Shown: in pieces, positions 32,778 through 41,094 of the stretch | Layout: each line of letters begins with the position of its first letter | Position numbering within the stretch: the first letter of the stretch is position 1 | NCBI RefSeq assembly: GCF_024612015.1 | Contig: NZ_CP102512.1 | Location: 9,734,001 to 9,798,000 of the forward strand | Direction of reading: 5' to 3' | Length of the DNA stretch: 64,000 bases | Source: Streptomyces sp. CA-210063 | Lineage (GTDB): Bacteria; Actinomycetota; Actinomycetes; Streptomycetales; Streptomycetaceae | The notes under the pieces: generated by a model | What the model was told of the DNA's origin: nothing | What the model saw: the letters and a program-made list of their open reading frames with translations, nothing else | The model's database searches: none | Position numbers and translations under genes: made by a program

Positions 32778-35459
32778 TCACAGAGCGGTGGTCATGCGCT
32801 CACGTGCGGTCGGGTCGTCGGGCGTGGGTCGAGTGGTGGCCAGAGGTACAGGTGTGAACGCCACCCGGGCCCGTCGGCGGCGGATCGCGCCCGTCGCGCC
32901 GAGCAGCAGCGCGGCCGTGAGCGAGACGGCCCCGACCGCCGTGCCCAGGCGTAGTCCGGGCGGATGGAACGTGCAGGTCACGCTGCTCGCGGAGCCGTAC
33001 AGGGGCACGGCGATCAGCCCGTAGTGGTCCTTGGCCGGTACGGCCGGAGCGTTGTCGGCGGCACAGCGCCAGCCGGAGATCCGGGGCGTCGCGACGACCG
33101 CGACACCTGTGCTGTTGGCAGGGAGTTCGGCCCGGATGGTCCCGTCGGACACGCTCACGCGGGTGGCGCCGGTGGCCTTCAGCTCCTCGACGGCGGTGCG
33201 CAGCCGGGCGGTGTCCAGGCAGCCGACGGCGCCGTCCGGGACGAGGCTCGTCTTGTTCGGCGACAGGTCGATCCGGAACCGTCCGGAGTCCCCGACCGTG
33301 CCCAGCCGCTGCATGGGAGCGATCTTGGTGACGGGCTGGTCGGAGCGGAAACGCCCGGTCAGCCCCTCGCCGGCGGCGGAACCGTCCACGAGCCACGCGG
33401 TGCCCGAGAAGTGCGGCGCCCACAGGTACAGCTCGGACCCGGCCGGGCAACTGCCCGTGATCGTCGGTTTCTTCGGCGCGCTCGCGTAGGGCAGCGGGCC
33501 CACCCGCACCCCCGGCCGCCCGTCGTCGCTGGGCGACGGCGGCTTCCCGGCGGCGGTGCGCACGGTGAACCGGGGCACGGTGTACACCCGCGAGCCCAGC
33601 AGCAGTTCCTGGTTGCGGTACGGCGACGGCCCGAACGCGGAGACGTCCCGGCGGCCGTCGGCCCGGTCGGTGTGCGGCCGTACCGTCACCAGCGGCGGCA
33701 CGTCCTGCCGGGTCACGGTCACCCCGCCGCCGTCCTGCGGGAACCAGTTCTGGTGCGGGTCCGGCGGGGAGTGCACCCGGGCGCCGACGGAGAAGATCGC
33801 GTCCGTGACGGCGTTGTCCAGGCTCTGCACATTGCGGCCGCGCGAGGTCCAGCCGTCCCCGAGGGCGGTGAGCGTACGGCTGAGGACGTCGGAGGTGAGG
33901 CTGCTGTAGTACTGGGCGCCCTGCCCGCCCACCAGCAGCGGGTCGTTGCCGACGGTCTGCTCCCGGCCCGGGTCGGTCCGGTACTCGGGCCAGCCGTCGG
34001 CCTCGGCGATCGCCGCCGCCTGGTCCCGCTGCCGTGCACCCCAGGGCGCGTAGTCGTCCATGTGCCCGAGCCGCAGCCGGGTGTCCGCGGCGGAGGTCAC
34101 CGCGGCCTCGCCGAACTGCGTGCACACGAGCAGCGCCACGGCGAGGACGGCGAGGGGCCTGCCGTCCTTCCGCCTGATCCCGAGCAGGATCAGACCGCCC
34201 AGCGCGCCGGCGGCGGCCAGCAGGGCGAGCGGGAGACTGAAGACGTGCAGCGTCCGCTCACTGCCGCTCGCCACGGCGATCACCAGCGCCAGCAGCGCAC
34301 CCGCGGCACCCAGCGCACGTGGGCCGGGAACGCCGTACGACAGCGTGTGCCAGGCGGCGATCACCACCAGCGCGCAGAGCACGAAGGCCTGGCGGTACGA
34401 GCTGCCCTGCGGCGTGGCGAAGGCGTGCCAGAGCAGATGCGTCGGCCCCCACTGCATCGACAGGGCCACGCCCACCACCAGCAGCGTCCACCCGGCGCGC
34501 ACCCGCCCGGGGGCCGCCCGGTGGAAGGGCAGGGCGAGCGCGAGCAGCAGCGCCGTGGTGCCCACGAACACGGCCGGCGTGCCGTAGCTGTACGTCCCCG
34601 GCAGCAGCCGGGCCAGCAGGTCCTCGGTGGGGACGGGCACGAACTGCCGGACCCGGCCCGGATAGGAGTGCCGGGTGCCGAAGTACACGACCGCCACCAG
34701 CGGTGCGGCCAGGCCCATGCCGAGGACGGTGATCAGGGCGGCGCGGCCGGCGGCCGAGAGCCGCTGGCGACGCGAGAGGTCGCCGAGCCACAGCCGGAGC
34801 AGCAGCACCAGGCCGGCGGCGAGGGTGGCCATGTACGCCGTGTAGAAGTTGGCGATCCAGGCGAGGGCCACGATCAGCACACCGAGGAACGGGCGCCGCC
34901 CCCGCCGCGCCCATTCACCCACCAGGCACATCAGTGGCAGGGCGATCAGGCCGTCGAGCCACATGGGGTTGTAGACCGCGTCCGCCAGGGTCCAGCCGCA
35001 CAGCGCGTACGACGAGCCGAGCAGGCCCGCCGCCCACCAGCGGCCGGGGCGCAGGCCGATCAGCAGCAAGGCCATCGCGGCGGCGGCCGACGCCACCTTC
35101 AGCAGCGTGATCGCATACACCGCGAGGTCGATCTCGTCCCTCGGGAACACCGCCACGAGCAGGGCGAACGGGCTGCTGACATAGGTACCGACGTCGGGCA
35201 GGAAGCTCGAACCGAACCCGGACTGCCAGTTGACGAACAGGCCGCCGTCGGCCCTGCCGTGCAGCAGGTCCCACAGGTGCGCGTGGAACGGCACGTACTG
35301 GTTGCCGAGGTCGTTCACGCTCCGGGTGCGCGGCCCGAAAGGGTAGCTACGGGCGACGACATCGGCGGCGCAGAGCACGGCGACGGTGAACACGGCGGCG
35401 AACAGAGCGGCTTTTCCCCGTGGACCGGGGACCGCCGCGGAACGGATTTTCGACTTCAC
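32778..35459 (-). CDS. YfhO-family multi-spanning membrane protein (putative GT-C glycosyltransferase)
   Basis: 893 residues from a GTG. About twelve to fourteen membrane helices in the first 450 residues with the loop GNQYVPFHAHLWDLLHGRAD and WQSGFGSSFLPDVGTY, the usual YfhO signature near the N-terminus. A large extracytoplasmic domain (about 450-860) follows, then one last helix near the C-terminus. In Firmicutes, YfhO works with a CsbB-type GT2 and a GtcA/GtrA flippase to attach GlcNAc to teichoic acids outside the membrane. Here the same three families form one operon. Acceptor polymer unknown. The leader (35460-35670) is relatively A/T-rich and shows no gene I can support. Confidence 0.9.
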   Translation of the reverse strand: MKSKIRSAAVPGPRGKAALFAAVFTVAVLCAADVVARSYPFGPRTRSVNDLGNQYVPFHAHLWDLLHGRADGGLFVNWQSGFGSSFLPDVGTYVSSPFALLVAVFPRDEIDLAVYAITLLKVASAAAAMALLLIGLRPGRWWAAGLLGSSYALCGWTLADAVYNPMWLDGLIALPLMCLVGEWARRGRRPFLGVLIVALAWIANFYTAYMATLAAGLVLLLRLWLGDLSRRQRLSAAGRAALITVLGMGLAAPLVAVVYFGTRHSYPGRVRQFVPVPTEDLLARLLPGTYSYGTPAVFVGTTALLLALALPFHRAAPGRVRAGWTLLVVGVALSMQWGPTHLLWHAFATPQGSSYRQAFVLCALVVIAAWHTLSYGVPGPRALGAAGALLALVIAVASGSERTLHVFSLPLALLAAAGALGGLILLGIRRKDGRPLAVLAVALLVCTQFGEAAVTSAADTRLRLGHMDDYAPWGARQRDQAAAIAEADGWPEYRTDPGREQTVGNDPLLVGGQGAQYYSSLTSDVLSRTLTALGDGWTSRGRNVQSLDNAVTDAIFSVGARVHSPPDPHQNWFPQDGGGVTVTRQDVPPLVTVRPHTDRADGRRDVSAFGPSPYRNQELLLGSRVYTVPRFTVRTAAGKPPSPSDDGRPGVRVGPLPYASAPKKPTITGSCPAGSELYLWAPHFSGTAWLVDGSAAGEGLTGRFRSDQPVTKIAPMQRLGTVGDSGRFRIDLSPNKTSLVPDGAVGCLDTARLRTAVEELKATGATRVSVSDGTIRAELPANSTGVAVVATPRISGWRCAADNAPAVPAKDHYGLIAVPLYGSASSVTCTFHPPGLRLGTAVGAVSLTAALLLGATGAIRRRRARVAFTPVPLATTRPTPDDPTARERMTTAL

Positions 35460-35670
35460 ATCCGGTCCCTGTCCGCTCGGCGCACCGAGTTCCGCTCAAC
35501 GACCCACTTCATTTTTCGGCTGACCCCCACATTCGATTCGCCGAATTAGAGGCTCGGCGCTCCGAGAAGGTTGTGCCGACCATGAAAAGTGAAAGCAGTA
35601 ATTCCGAATGCCGCGGGGGAGGGGAAATGGGTAATTGCTTTTGAGGGGACGGGAGTTGTCTCCAGGGTGA

Positions 35671-36531
35671 TCAGGAGGTTAACTCCGCCGTGAGGCTCCA
35701 CAGCGCCGCCACCTGTGGCCGCCGCAGATCCGCCCGCCGCACGCACAGGCCGATCGGGAACGGCTCCGGAGGCGTGTCGGTGGGGATCGCCGTGAGCCGG
35801 TCGCGTACGGCGCTGTGGTCGAGCACCAGCCGGGGGACCACGCCGGTCCCGCAGCCCAGCGCGACGAGGGTCAGCAGCGCCTCGTGGCCCTCGGGCTCGG
35901 CCGCCAGGTCGGGTGCGGTGCCGTGGGCGCGGAACCAGCGGTCGGCGGCGTCGCGGACCAGGCCGCGGTGGGGGAGGACGAAGGGCCCGTCGAGGCCGGG
36001 GTCAGGGCGGTCGCGCGCGGTGACGAACACCAGGTCCGTCGTCGCCACCGTCCGGCTCACCAGCGGCTCCGGCAGCCGCGCCGGGACGCCCGCGACCGCC
36101 ACGTCCACCTCGCCCTCGTCCAGCCGGGCCAGCGCGGCCGCCGCGTCGCCGGTGCGCAGATCGAGGCGGACCTGGGGGTGGGCCCTGCGGAAGGGCGTCA
36201 ACAGGTCCGGCAACAGGGCCTGACACGCGGTGACCGTCGCGAACACGGCCAGCCGCCCGGTGAGTTCGGCCGGGTCCGGGTGTTCCTCGCGGTACGCGCG
36301 CCACAACTCCAGTGCCTGGACGGCGTATTCGCGGAACCGGTGCCCCTCGGCCGTCAGCGAGACGCCCCTCGGTCCACGGTCGAAGAGTCGGTGGCCGAGG
36401 TCGGACTCCAGTCGCTGCACGGTGCGGGTGAGGGTCGCCGGGCTGACATGGCAGTCGAGGCTGGTCCGGCCGAAGTTCAGCGTCCGGGCCAGATGCAGAA
36501 ACAACCGAAGCTCGCGATGATCGTCCCGCAT
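35671..36531 (-). CDS. IlvY-like LysR-family regulator
   Basis: 286 residues. Winged HTH (about 3-62; LHLARTLNFGRTSLDCHVSP) followed by the LysR effector domain (about 90-285). It is divergent from a ketol-acid reductoisomerase gene with 90 bases between. This is the same arrangement as ilvY-ilvC in enterobacteria, where IlvY senses acetolactate or acetohydroxybutyrate. The intergenic region holds a T-N11-A-type inverted repeat. Role as activator of the adjacent ilvC is therefore well supported by context, though effector identity is inferred. Confidence 0.87.
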   Translation of the reverse strand: MRDDHRELRLFLHLARTLNFGRTSLDCHVSPATLTRTVQRLESDLGHRLFDRGPRGVSLTAEGHRFREYAVQALELWRAYREEHPDPAELTGRLAVFATVTACQALLPDLLTPFRRAHPQVRLDLRTGDAAAALARLDEGEVDVAVAGVPARLPEPLVSRTVATTDLVFVTARDRPDPGLDGPFVLPHRGLVRDAADRWFRAHGTAPDLAAEPEGHEALLTLVALGCGTGVVPRLVLDHSAVRDRLTAIPTDTPPEPFPIGLCVRRADLRRPQVAALWSLTAELTS

Positions 36532-36578
36532 GCCCGCTCACCTGGTTCTTTCATCATCCGCAACAGTCCGCTGCAAAG

Positions 36579-36595
36579 GTTGCGCTTGCCGCAAC
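36579..36595. promoter_or_regulatory. candidate LysR (IlvY-like) operator
   Basis: Inverted repeat GTTGCG-N5-CGCAAC, containing the T-N11-A LysR core, between the divergent regulator and ilvC. An additional upstream GCAAC at 36559-36564 may give a second half-site. Confidence 0.6.
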
Positions 36596-36621
36596 ACTCA
36601 CCCGGACCCTACAACTCCACC

Positions 36622-38079
36622 ATGACCACCTCCACTGTCTTCGCCCTCGAAACCATGGACGTGCCCGGCGGCACCGAGACCATCCTGCGCGGCGGCCGCC
36701 ACCTCTTCCCGCTGCTGCCGCAGGCCTTTGCCGGGGTGCGCCGCATCGGGGTCATCGGCTGGGGACCGCAGGGCCGTGCCCAGGCCCTCAACCTGCGCGA
36801 CTCCCTCACCGGCACCGACCTCACCGTCTCCGTCGGCCTGCGCCCCGGCTCCGCCTCGGCCGCCGACGCCCGCGCCCACGGCTTCACCGAGGCGGACGGC
36901 ACCCTCGGCGACTGGCTCGCCGTCACCGCCGCCAGCGACCTCGTCATCCTTCTGATCGCGGACGCGGCACTCGCCGCCCACCACCAGCAGATCTTCGCCG
37001 CCCTGAAGCCCGGCGCCACCATCGGCCTCTCCCACGGCTTCCTCCTCGGCCACCTCCGGGAGACCGGCGGCGACTTCCCGCCCGGCCACGGAGTCATCGC
37101 GGTCTGCCCCAAGGGCATGGGCGACTCGGTCCGCCGCCTGTACGAGCAGGGTGCCGAGATCAACGGCGCCGGAATCAACAGCAGTTACGCCGTCCACGCC
37201 GACCCCGACGGCCACGCGGGCGACCGCGCCCTCGCCTGGTCGGTCGCCCTCGGCTCCCCGTACACCTTCCGCACCACCCTGGAGAGCGAGTACCTCTCCG
37301 ACATCGTCGGCGAGCGCGCCATCCTGCTCGGCGCCGTCCACGGCATCGTCGAGAGCCTCCACACCCGCTACCGGCTCGCCGGGGACGACGAGGTGACCGC
37401 GTACGAGCGGTCCTGCGAGAACGTCACCGGCCCGATCGCCCGCACCATCTCCCGCGCCGGGCTCCGCGCGGTGCGCGAGGACCTCGACGCGGCAGGCCGG
37501 GACGTCTTCGACCGCGCGTACACGGCCACGTACGGGCCCGCCCGCGAGATCGTCGCGGAGATCTACGACGAGGTCGCCGACGGCACCGAGCTGCGCAGCG
37601 TGATCCTGGCCGAACGACGCCTCGGCGCCCGTCCGATGAGCAAGATCGGCGGTTCACCGATGTGGTCCGTGAGCGACCGGGTGCGCGCCCGCCGGGACGA
37701 ACGCGACCTGCCCGTCGACCCGTTCACCGCCGGGGTCTTCGTCGCCACCATGACCGCCCAGATCGACGAGTTCGCCGACCGCGGCCACCCCTGGTCGGAG
37801 ATCGTCAACGAGTCCGTCATCGAGGCCGTCGACTCCCTGCTGCCCTACATGCACGCCCGCGACGTGGCCCACATGGTCGACAACTGCTCCCGCACGGCCC
37901 GCCTAGGCGCCCGCCGCTGGGGTCCCCGCTTCCAGACCGCGTACGAACAGATCGCCTACCCGGCCGCCGAACACCCCGCCGAGCAGGCCCTGTTGGCGTC
38001 GTTCGACACGCACCCCGTCCACGAGGCCCCGGCCGCCGCGGCGAAGCTCCGGCCGTCGGTGGACATCTCTGTGGGCTAG
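36622..38079 (+). CDS. ilvC: ketol-acid reductoisomerase, long plant-like type
   Basis: 485 residues from ATG 36622. NADPH Rossmann motif VIGWGPQGRAQALNLRDSL (about 40-60). Catalytic metal residues lie in SDIVGERAILLGAVHGIVE and in the duplicated C-terminal knot (NESVIEAVDS). Many blocks (LSHGFLLGHL, AVCPKGMG, EINGAGIN, FTAGVFVATMTAQI, VDNCSRTARLG, LRPSVDIS) read like plant chloroplast enzymes more than E. coli IlvC. The usual Streptomyces housekeeping enzyme is short (about 330 residues), so this is probably an extra, acquired copy. Converts acetolactate to dihydroxyisovalerate in Val/Ile synthesis. Divergent LysR regulator. Confidence 0.9.
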   Translation: MTTSTVFALETMDVPGGTETILRGGRHLFPLLPQAFAGVRRIGVIGWGPQGRAQALNLRDSLTGTDLTVSVGLRPGSASAADARAHGFTEADGTLGDWLAVTAASDLVILLIADAALAAHHQQIFAALKPGATIGLSHGFLLGHLRETGGDFPPGHGVIAVCPKGMGDSVRRLYEQGAEINGAGINSSYAVHADPDGHAGDRALAWSVALGSPYTFRTTLESEYLSDIVGERAILLGAVHGIVESLHTRYRLAGDDEVTAYERSCENVTGPIARTISRAGLRAVREDLDAAGRDVFDRAYTATYGPAREIVAEIYDEVADGTELRSVILAERRLGARPMSKIGGSPMWSVSDRVRARRDERDLPVDPFTAGVFVATMTAQIDEFADRGHPWSEIVNESVIEAVDSLLPYMHARDVAHMVDNCSRTARLGARRWGPRFQTAYEQIAYPAAEHPAEQALLASFDTHPVHEAPAAAAKLRPSVDISVG

Positions 38080-38125
38080 TGCCCTTCTGATGGATCTCCG
38101 TGGCGTCGCGACGCCCGGTACGCCA

Positions 38126-38785
38126 TTACCCGAGAGGCGTCCCGGCCAGGTTGACGGGGCTCGGGGCGGAACCCCGTGAGGCTGCGGGCTGAAGGGGCGG
38201 TAGCCACTGCCGGCCCCGTGGCAGCCGGTCGCGTTCGGGCGCGCTCAGGTGCAGCACCTGGAACACCTCGCCCTCGGCCTCGGGCGCGTCGTGGTCCCAG
38301 ACCGAGAAGTGGACGATCTGCCAACGGCTGGTGTCCACGGCCGCCGCCGCGAGCACCGCCCCGTCCAGAGAGGCGAGCCGCCCGGTCTCACGCACCGCGT
38401 CCGCGACGACCTCGCCCAACGGCACTCCGCCCGGTACGTCCCGCCGCCCCCGCACCGCGACCCGCGCGGGGGAGCCGAGGCCGCCACCCGTCTCGTACGC
38501 CAGCCCCGTCCACTGGCGGGCCGACGGACGCCCGAAGTCGTCGACGATGCCCTGGAAGCCGCCACCCCAGAGGAAGGAGTTCATGCCCGCCACGCTGTTC
38601 CACAGGTAGAACGGCGCGTACTGGTTCACGGGCGAGCCGTGCACACCCCGCTCACGGATCAGATACGCCTTGAGACCGAGGCCCTCCCAGGCGTCGAGCG
38701 CATGCCCGCGACTCGCCACGCGGTGACGGATGACGGCCATGTCGTAGTCGGCGGGCAGGGTGATCTCGTACTGCATGGCGTGCAT
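38126..38785 (-). CDS. DUF4865 family protein
   Basis: 219 residues. It opens MHAMQYEITLPADYDMAVIR and has a conserved aromatic-rich block (APFYLWNSVAGMNSFLWGGGF). This matches DUF4865, a soluble ferredoxin-like fold family of unknown role that often neighbours TetR genes. It starts 37 bases after the upstream TetR regulator stop on the same strand, so the two probably form an operon. No membrane segments or catalytic motif are visible. Confidence 0.8.
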   Translation of the reverse strand: MHAMQYEITLPADYDMAVIRHRVASRGHALDAWEGLGLKAYLIRERGVHGSPVNQYAPFYLWNSVAGMNSFLWGGGFQGIVDDFGRPSARQWTGLAYETGGGLGSPARVAVRGRRDVPGGVPLGEVVADAVRETGRLASLDGAVLAAAAVDTSRWQIVHFSVWDHDAPEAEGEVFQVLHLSAPERDRLPRGRQWLPPLQPAASRGSAPSPVNLAGTPLG

Positions 38786-38822
38786 GAAGTGCCTCCATGG
38801 GGCTGTCGAGTGGATGAGCGGT

Positions 38823-39383
38823 CTATCGAGCGGGCCGGAGCAGCGCGAGCAGCCCTCGCACCCCCGCGTCGAAGGCCGCCGGTGAGCCCGACGCGCGGGC
38901 CAGGACGTATCCGCCCTGCACGGTCGCCACGATCGTCGCGGCGATCTCCTCCGCGTCCAGCTCCGGCGCGAACTGCCCCCGCTCCTTGCCCTCTTCGACC
39001 AGTCCGGCGAGGCGTTCGCGCAGCCAGTCGATCGTCTCGTCCACCGGCGCCCGCAGTGCGTCGCTCGCGATCACGTCCGGGTCCATGGTGAGCCGCCCGA
39101 CGGGACAGCCGCGCAGGACGTCACGCTCACGCCGCAGGTACGCCTCGACGCGCTCGTGCGGGGAGCCCGGCCCGTCGAGTACTCCCTGGGCGGCAGCCCG
39201 CAGCTCCTCGGCCGTCCGCCGGATCGCGGCCAGGGCGAGGTCCGGCTTCCCCTTGAAGTGGTGGTACATGCTCCCCTGGCCGGCGCCCGAGCGCTCCAGG
39301 ATGGCCTTGGGGCTGGTGCCCACATAGCCGCGCTCCCACAACAGCTCGCGCGTGGACTCGATCAGACGCTCAGGGGTCCTCAT
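38823..39383 (-). CDS. TetR-family transcriptional regulator
   Basis: 186 residues from ATG 39383; the longer upstream frame would cross the operator. HTH at about residues 25-47 (TSPKAILERSGAGQGSMYHH), followed by the TetR_C ligand domain. Its neighbour DUF4865 gene is downstream in the same direction. A 20-base imperfect palindrome lies 9 bases upstream of the start, so it probably represses itself and the DUF4865 gene. Ligand unknown. The 228 bases upstream to the next gene show nothing else. Confidence 0.9.
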   Translation of the reverse strand: MRTPERLIESTRELLWERGYVGTSPKAILERSGAGQGSMYHHFKGKPDLALAAIRRTAEELRAAAQGVLDGPGSPHERVEAYLRRERDVLRGCPVGRLTMDPDVIASDALRAPVDETIDWLRERLAGLVEEGKERGQFAPELDAEEIAATIVATVQGGYVLARASGSPAAFDAGVRGLLALLRPAR

Positions 39384-39391
39384 GACTCCAC

Positions 39392-39411
39392 TGTACATAC
39401 TAGTAGTTACA
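39392..39411. promoter_or_regulatory. candidate TetR operator
   Basis: TGTACATACTAGTAGTTACA, 16 of 20 positions symmetric about a central CTAG. It is unusually A/T-rich for this genome and lies directly before the TetR start at 39383. Confidence 0.6.
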
Positions 39412-39611
39412 GAAATCGAGCGTCGAGACGCAGACCCTCGCGAACCGTCCGGCGCGGACGCCGCGGACCGTGGCGCACGCCGGACGGGTCGCCTCCAAGG
39501 GCGGGGTGAGTGTCGGTGGGAGTCGGTCCTGGGCGCCGCGTTCGGCACGGCGGGCGGCCTCGGCGTCGGCGCCTTCCTCGGCTGGGTCACGACCGGCGGG
39601 TCACCGCCCGG

Positions 39612-40307
39612 TCAGCCTGCGACGGCCGACCGGGCGGGAGCGTGTTCGGACCTGCGCCCACGTGCGGCGGGCCTGCGTCCGGTGTCGTACACCTGTCCGG
39701 TGTCATGCGTCTGCCGGGCGTCGTACGGCGAGATCTTCGGCACCGCGGCCGAGGACGCCGGCAGCGTGAACCACACGACCTTCCCCGACTCGCCGTGCGG
39801 CCGCACACCCCAGCTCTCGCTCACCGCGGCGACCATCGCGAGGCCGCGGCCACTGGTGGCGAAGAGTTCCGCGTCCTGGACGACGGGGAGGCGGGGGTCG
39901 TTGTCGTGCACCGAGACCGTGAGTCGGCCGAGGAGCAACTCCATCTCCACGGTGCACATCTTGTCCGGCTCCGCGTGCCGGTGGACGTTGGACAGCAGCT
40001 CGGTCACACCGAGTGCGGCCCGCTCTATCAAGGGATCCAGATGCCAGTAGCGCAATTGCGCAGATACGATTCTGCGGACCTGGCCGATCCGCGACGGCAG
40101 GGCTTGGAGCTCCACCGTGCAGTGCCTGCTTTGCTGGCTGATCACGGCTGCGACTCCCCGAATTGAGTCCGGAAGAAGATCGGAGTACGGATCCAGCGAG
40201 GTGGCTGGGCGAAAAACGCCGCCTGCTGTGGTGCGGCCGTCTGGCGACTGCCGCCTCGGCGGAAGCCTGGACTGCCGCCTGCTCGTGGGGTGGCTGCTGA
40301 CGACCAC
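39612..40307 (-). CDS. HATPase (anti-sigma/serine-kinase-like) ATP-binding protein
   Basis: 231 residues from GTG 40307; the true start may be further downstream, since family homology begins only near CTVELQALPSRIGQVRRI (about residue 63). The HATPase_c_2 fold shows N-box VTELLSNVHRHAEP and G-box ATSGRGLAMVAAVSESWG. Such proteins in Streptomyces act as anti-sigma-factor kinases or signalling ATPases. The C-terminal 35 residues are a Pro/Arg/His-rich tail without domain. No partner sigma or anti-anti-sigma gene is seen nearby. Confidence 0.8.
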   Translation of the reverse strand: MVVSSHPTSRRQSRLPPRRQSPDGRTTAGGVFRPATSLDPYSDLLPDSIRGVAAVISQQSRHCTVELQALPSRIGQVRRIVSAQLRYWHLDPLIERAALGVTELLSNVHRHAEPDKMCTVEMELLLGRLTVSVHDNDPRLPVVQDAELFATSGRGLAMVAAVSESWGVRPHGESGKVVWFTLPASSAAVPKISPYDARQTHDTGQVYDTGRRPAARGRRSEHAPARSAVAG

Positions 40308-40416
40308 CGCCCGCTGACATGGCCGGCGGGCTGGTTCGCAGCGTTATCGCCGGTAAACCCAGAGTGACGTGAGACCAGAGTGACGCAGGGGGTCCGGTCC
40401 CGCAACTCGCGGTTCG

Positions 40417-40740
40417 TCAGCCGCTGCGCCCCGCGGCCTTGCGCACCGCCTCTATGAAGCGGCGGGCCGAGGGCGGCCCGGGCTTCCCCGGAGCCGGGTC
40501 GTGCTCGTTGAGGGTGAGCGTGTAACGGGTTCCGTTGACGTCGGCCAACGCCCGGTCCTCGTTCGCGAACCAGGGCTTCGAGGCCCGCACCGCCTGCACC
40601 GGGGCGCTGTCGATCTCGCTGCCGTAACTCGTGAGCAACTGCAGCCGGCCGTCCTCGATCCGGACCTGCCCCGCCCGGGTGAGCTGCCGCAGCCTCTTTC
40701 CGATCCGCACGCCCGTGGCCGTGAACTCCGGCTCCGCCAT
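40417..40740 (-). CDS. conserved hypothetical protein
   Basis: 107 residues opening MAEPEFTATGVRIGKRLRQL, small and basic in its first half, with a beta-rich middle (DGRLQLLTSYGSEIDS; ADVNGTRYTLTLNEHD) and a C-terminal RRFIEAVRKAAG helix. It looks like a short soluble or PH-like fold common in Streptomyces. I do not recognise a family or any catalytic residue. Neighbours give no functional hint. Confidence 0.65.
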   Translation of the reverse strand: MAEPEFTATGVRIGKRLRQLTRAGQVRIEDGRLQLLTSYGSEIDSAPVQAVRASKPWFANEDRALADVNGTRYTLTLNEHDPAPGKPGPPSARRFIEAVRKAAGRSG

Positions 40741-40978
40741 GTGCCCCGCCCCCTAGTGCGCTTCGGCTGTCCTGTGTGGTGATCCGTCGCGGACCGTGAT
40801 CCAGTGTGCCCGAGGTCGCTGTCCCCTGTGCGGCCCCGGTGTGCCGACTCGGCCCGTGCGGTGAAGTCTGCACGTCCCGGGTGTCGAGCACCAGTGCGCA
40901 CGGTTGGTCGGGGGCGGGGTTCCGGCGCACGCGCGGCATGCGCCCCCCCATGCGCCCCGCGCATCCCCACCACAGGAG

Positions 40979-41001
40979 TGCCTTTGAGGTACTCAAAGGC
41001 A
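40979..41001 (+). promoter_or_regulatory. palindromic operator in promoter of the cysteine synthase-like gene
   Basis: Perfect 10-base arms TGCCTTTGAG (40979-40988) and CTCAAAGGCA (40992-41001) around GTA. TTGAGG (40984-40989) and TATGCA (41006-41011) could form a promoter with a 16-base spacer overlapping it. The rest of the 354-base gap 40741-41094 shows nothing else. Confidence 0.6.
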
Positions 41002-41094
41002 TGTTTATGCAGGTGAGAAGCGTGCGGAAGGTGTTTATCATCGGGAGGTCCGACGCCGCGATCCGCCGTCGGCGCAATGCGTGAGGAGCACGCC

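Noticed and set aside
32964..35549. 861-residue plus-strand frame opposite the YfhO gene
   Set aside because: It is antisense to a well-supported membrane protein, is rich in Gly/Arg/Gln/Pro without domains, and follows from high third-position G/C on the other strand.
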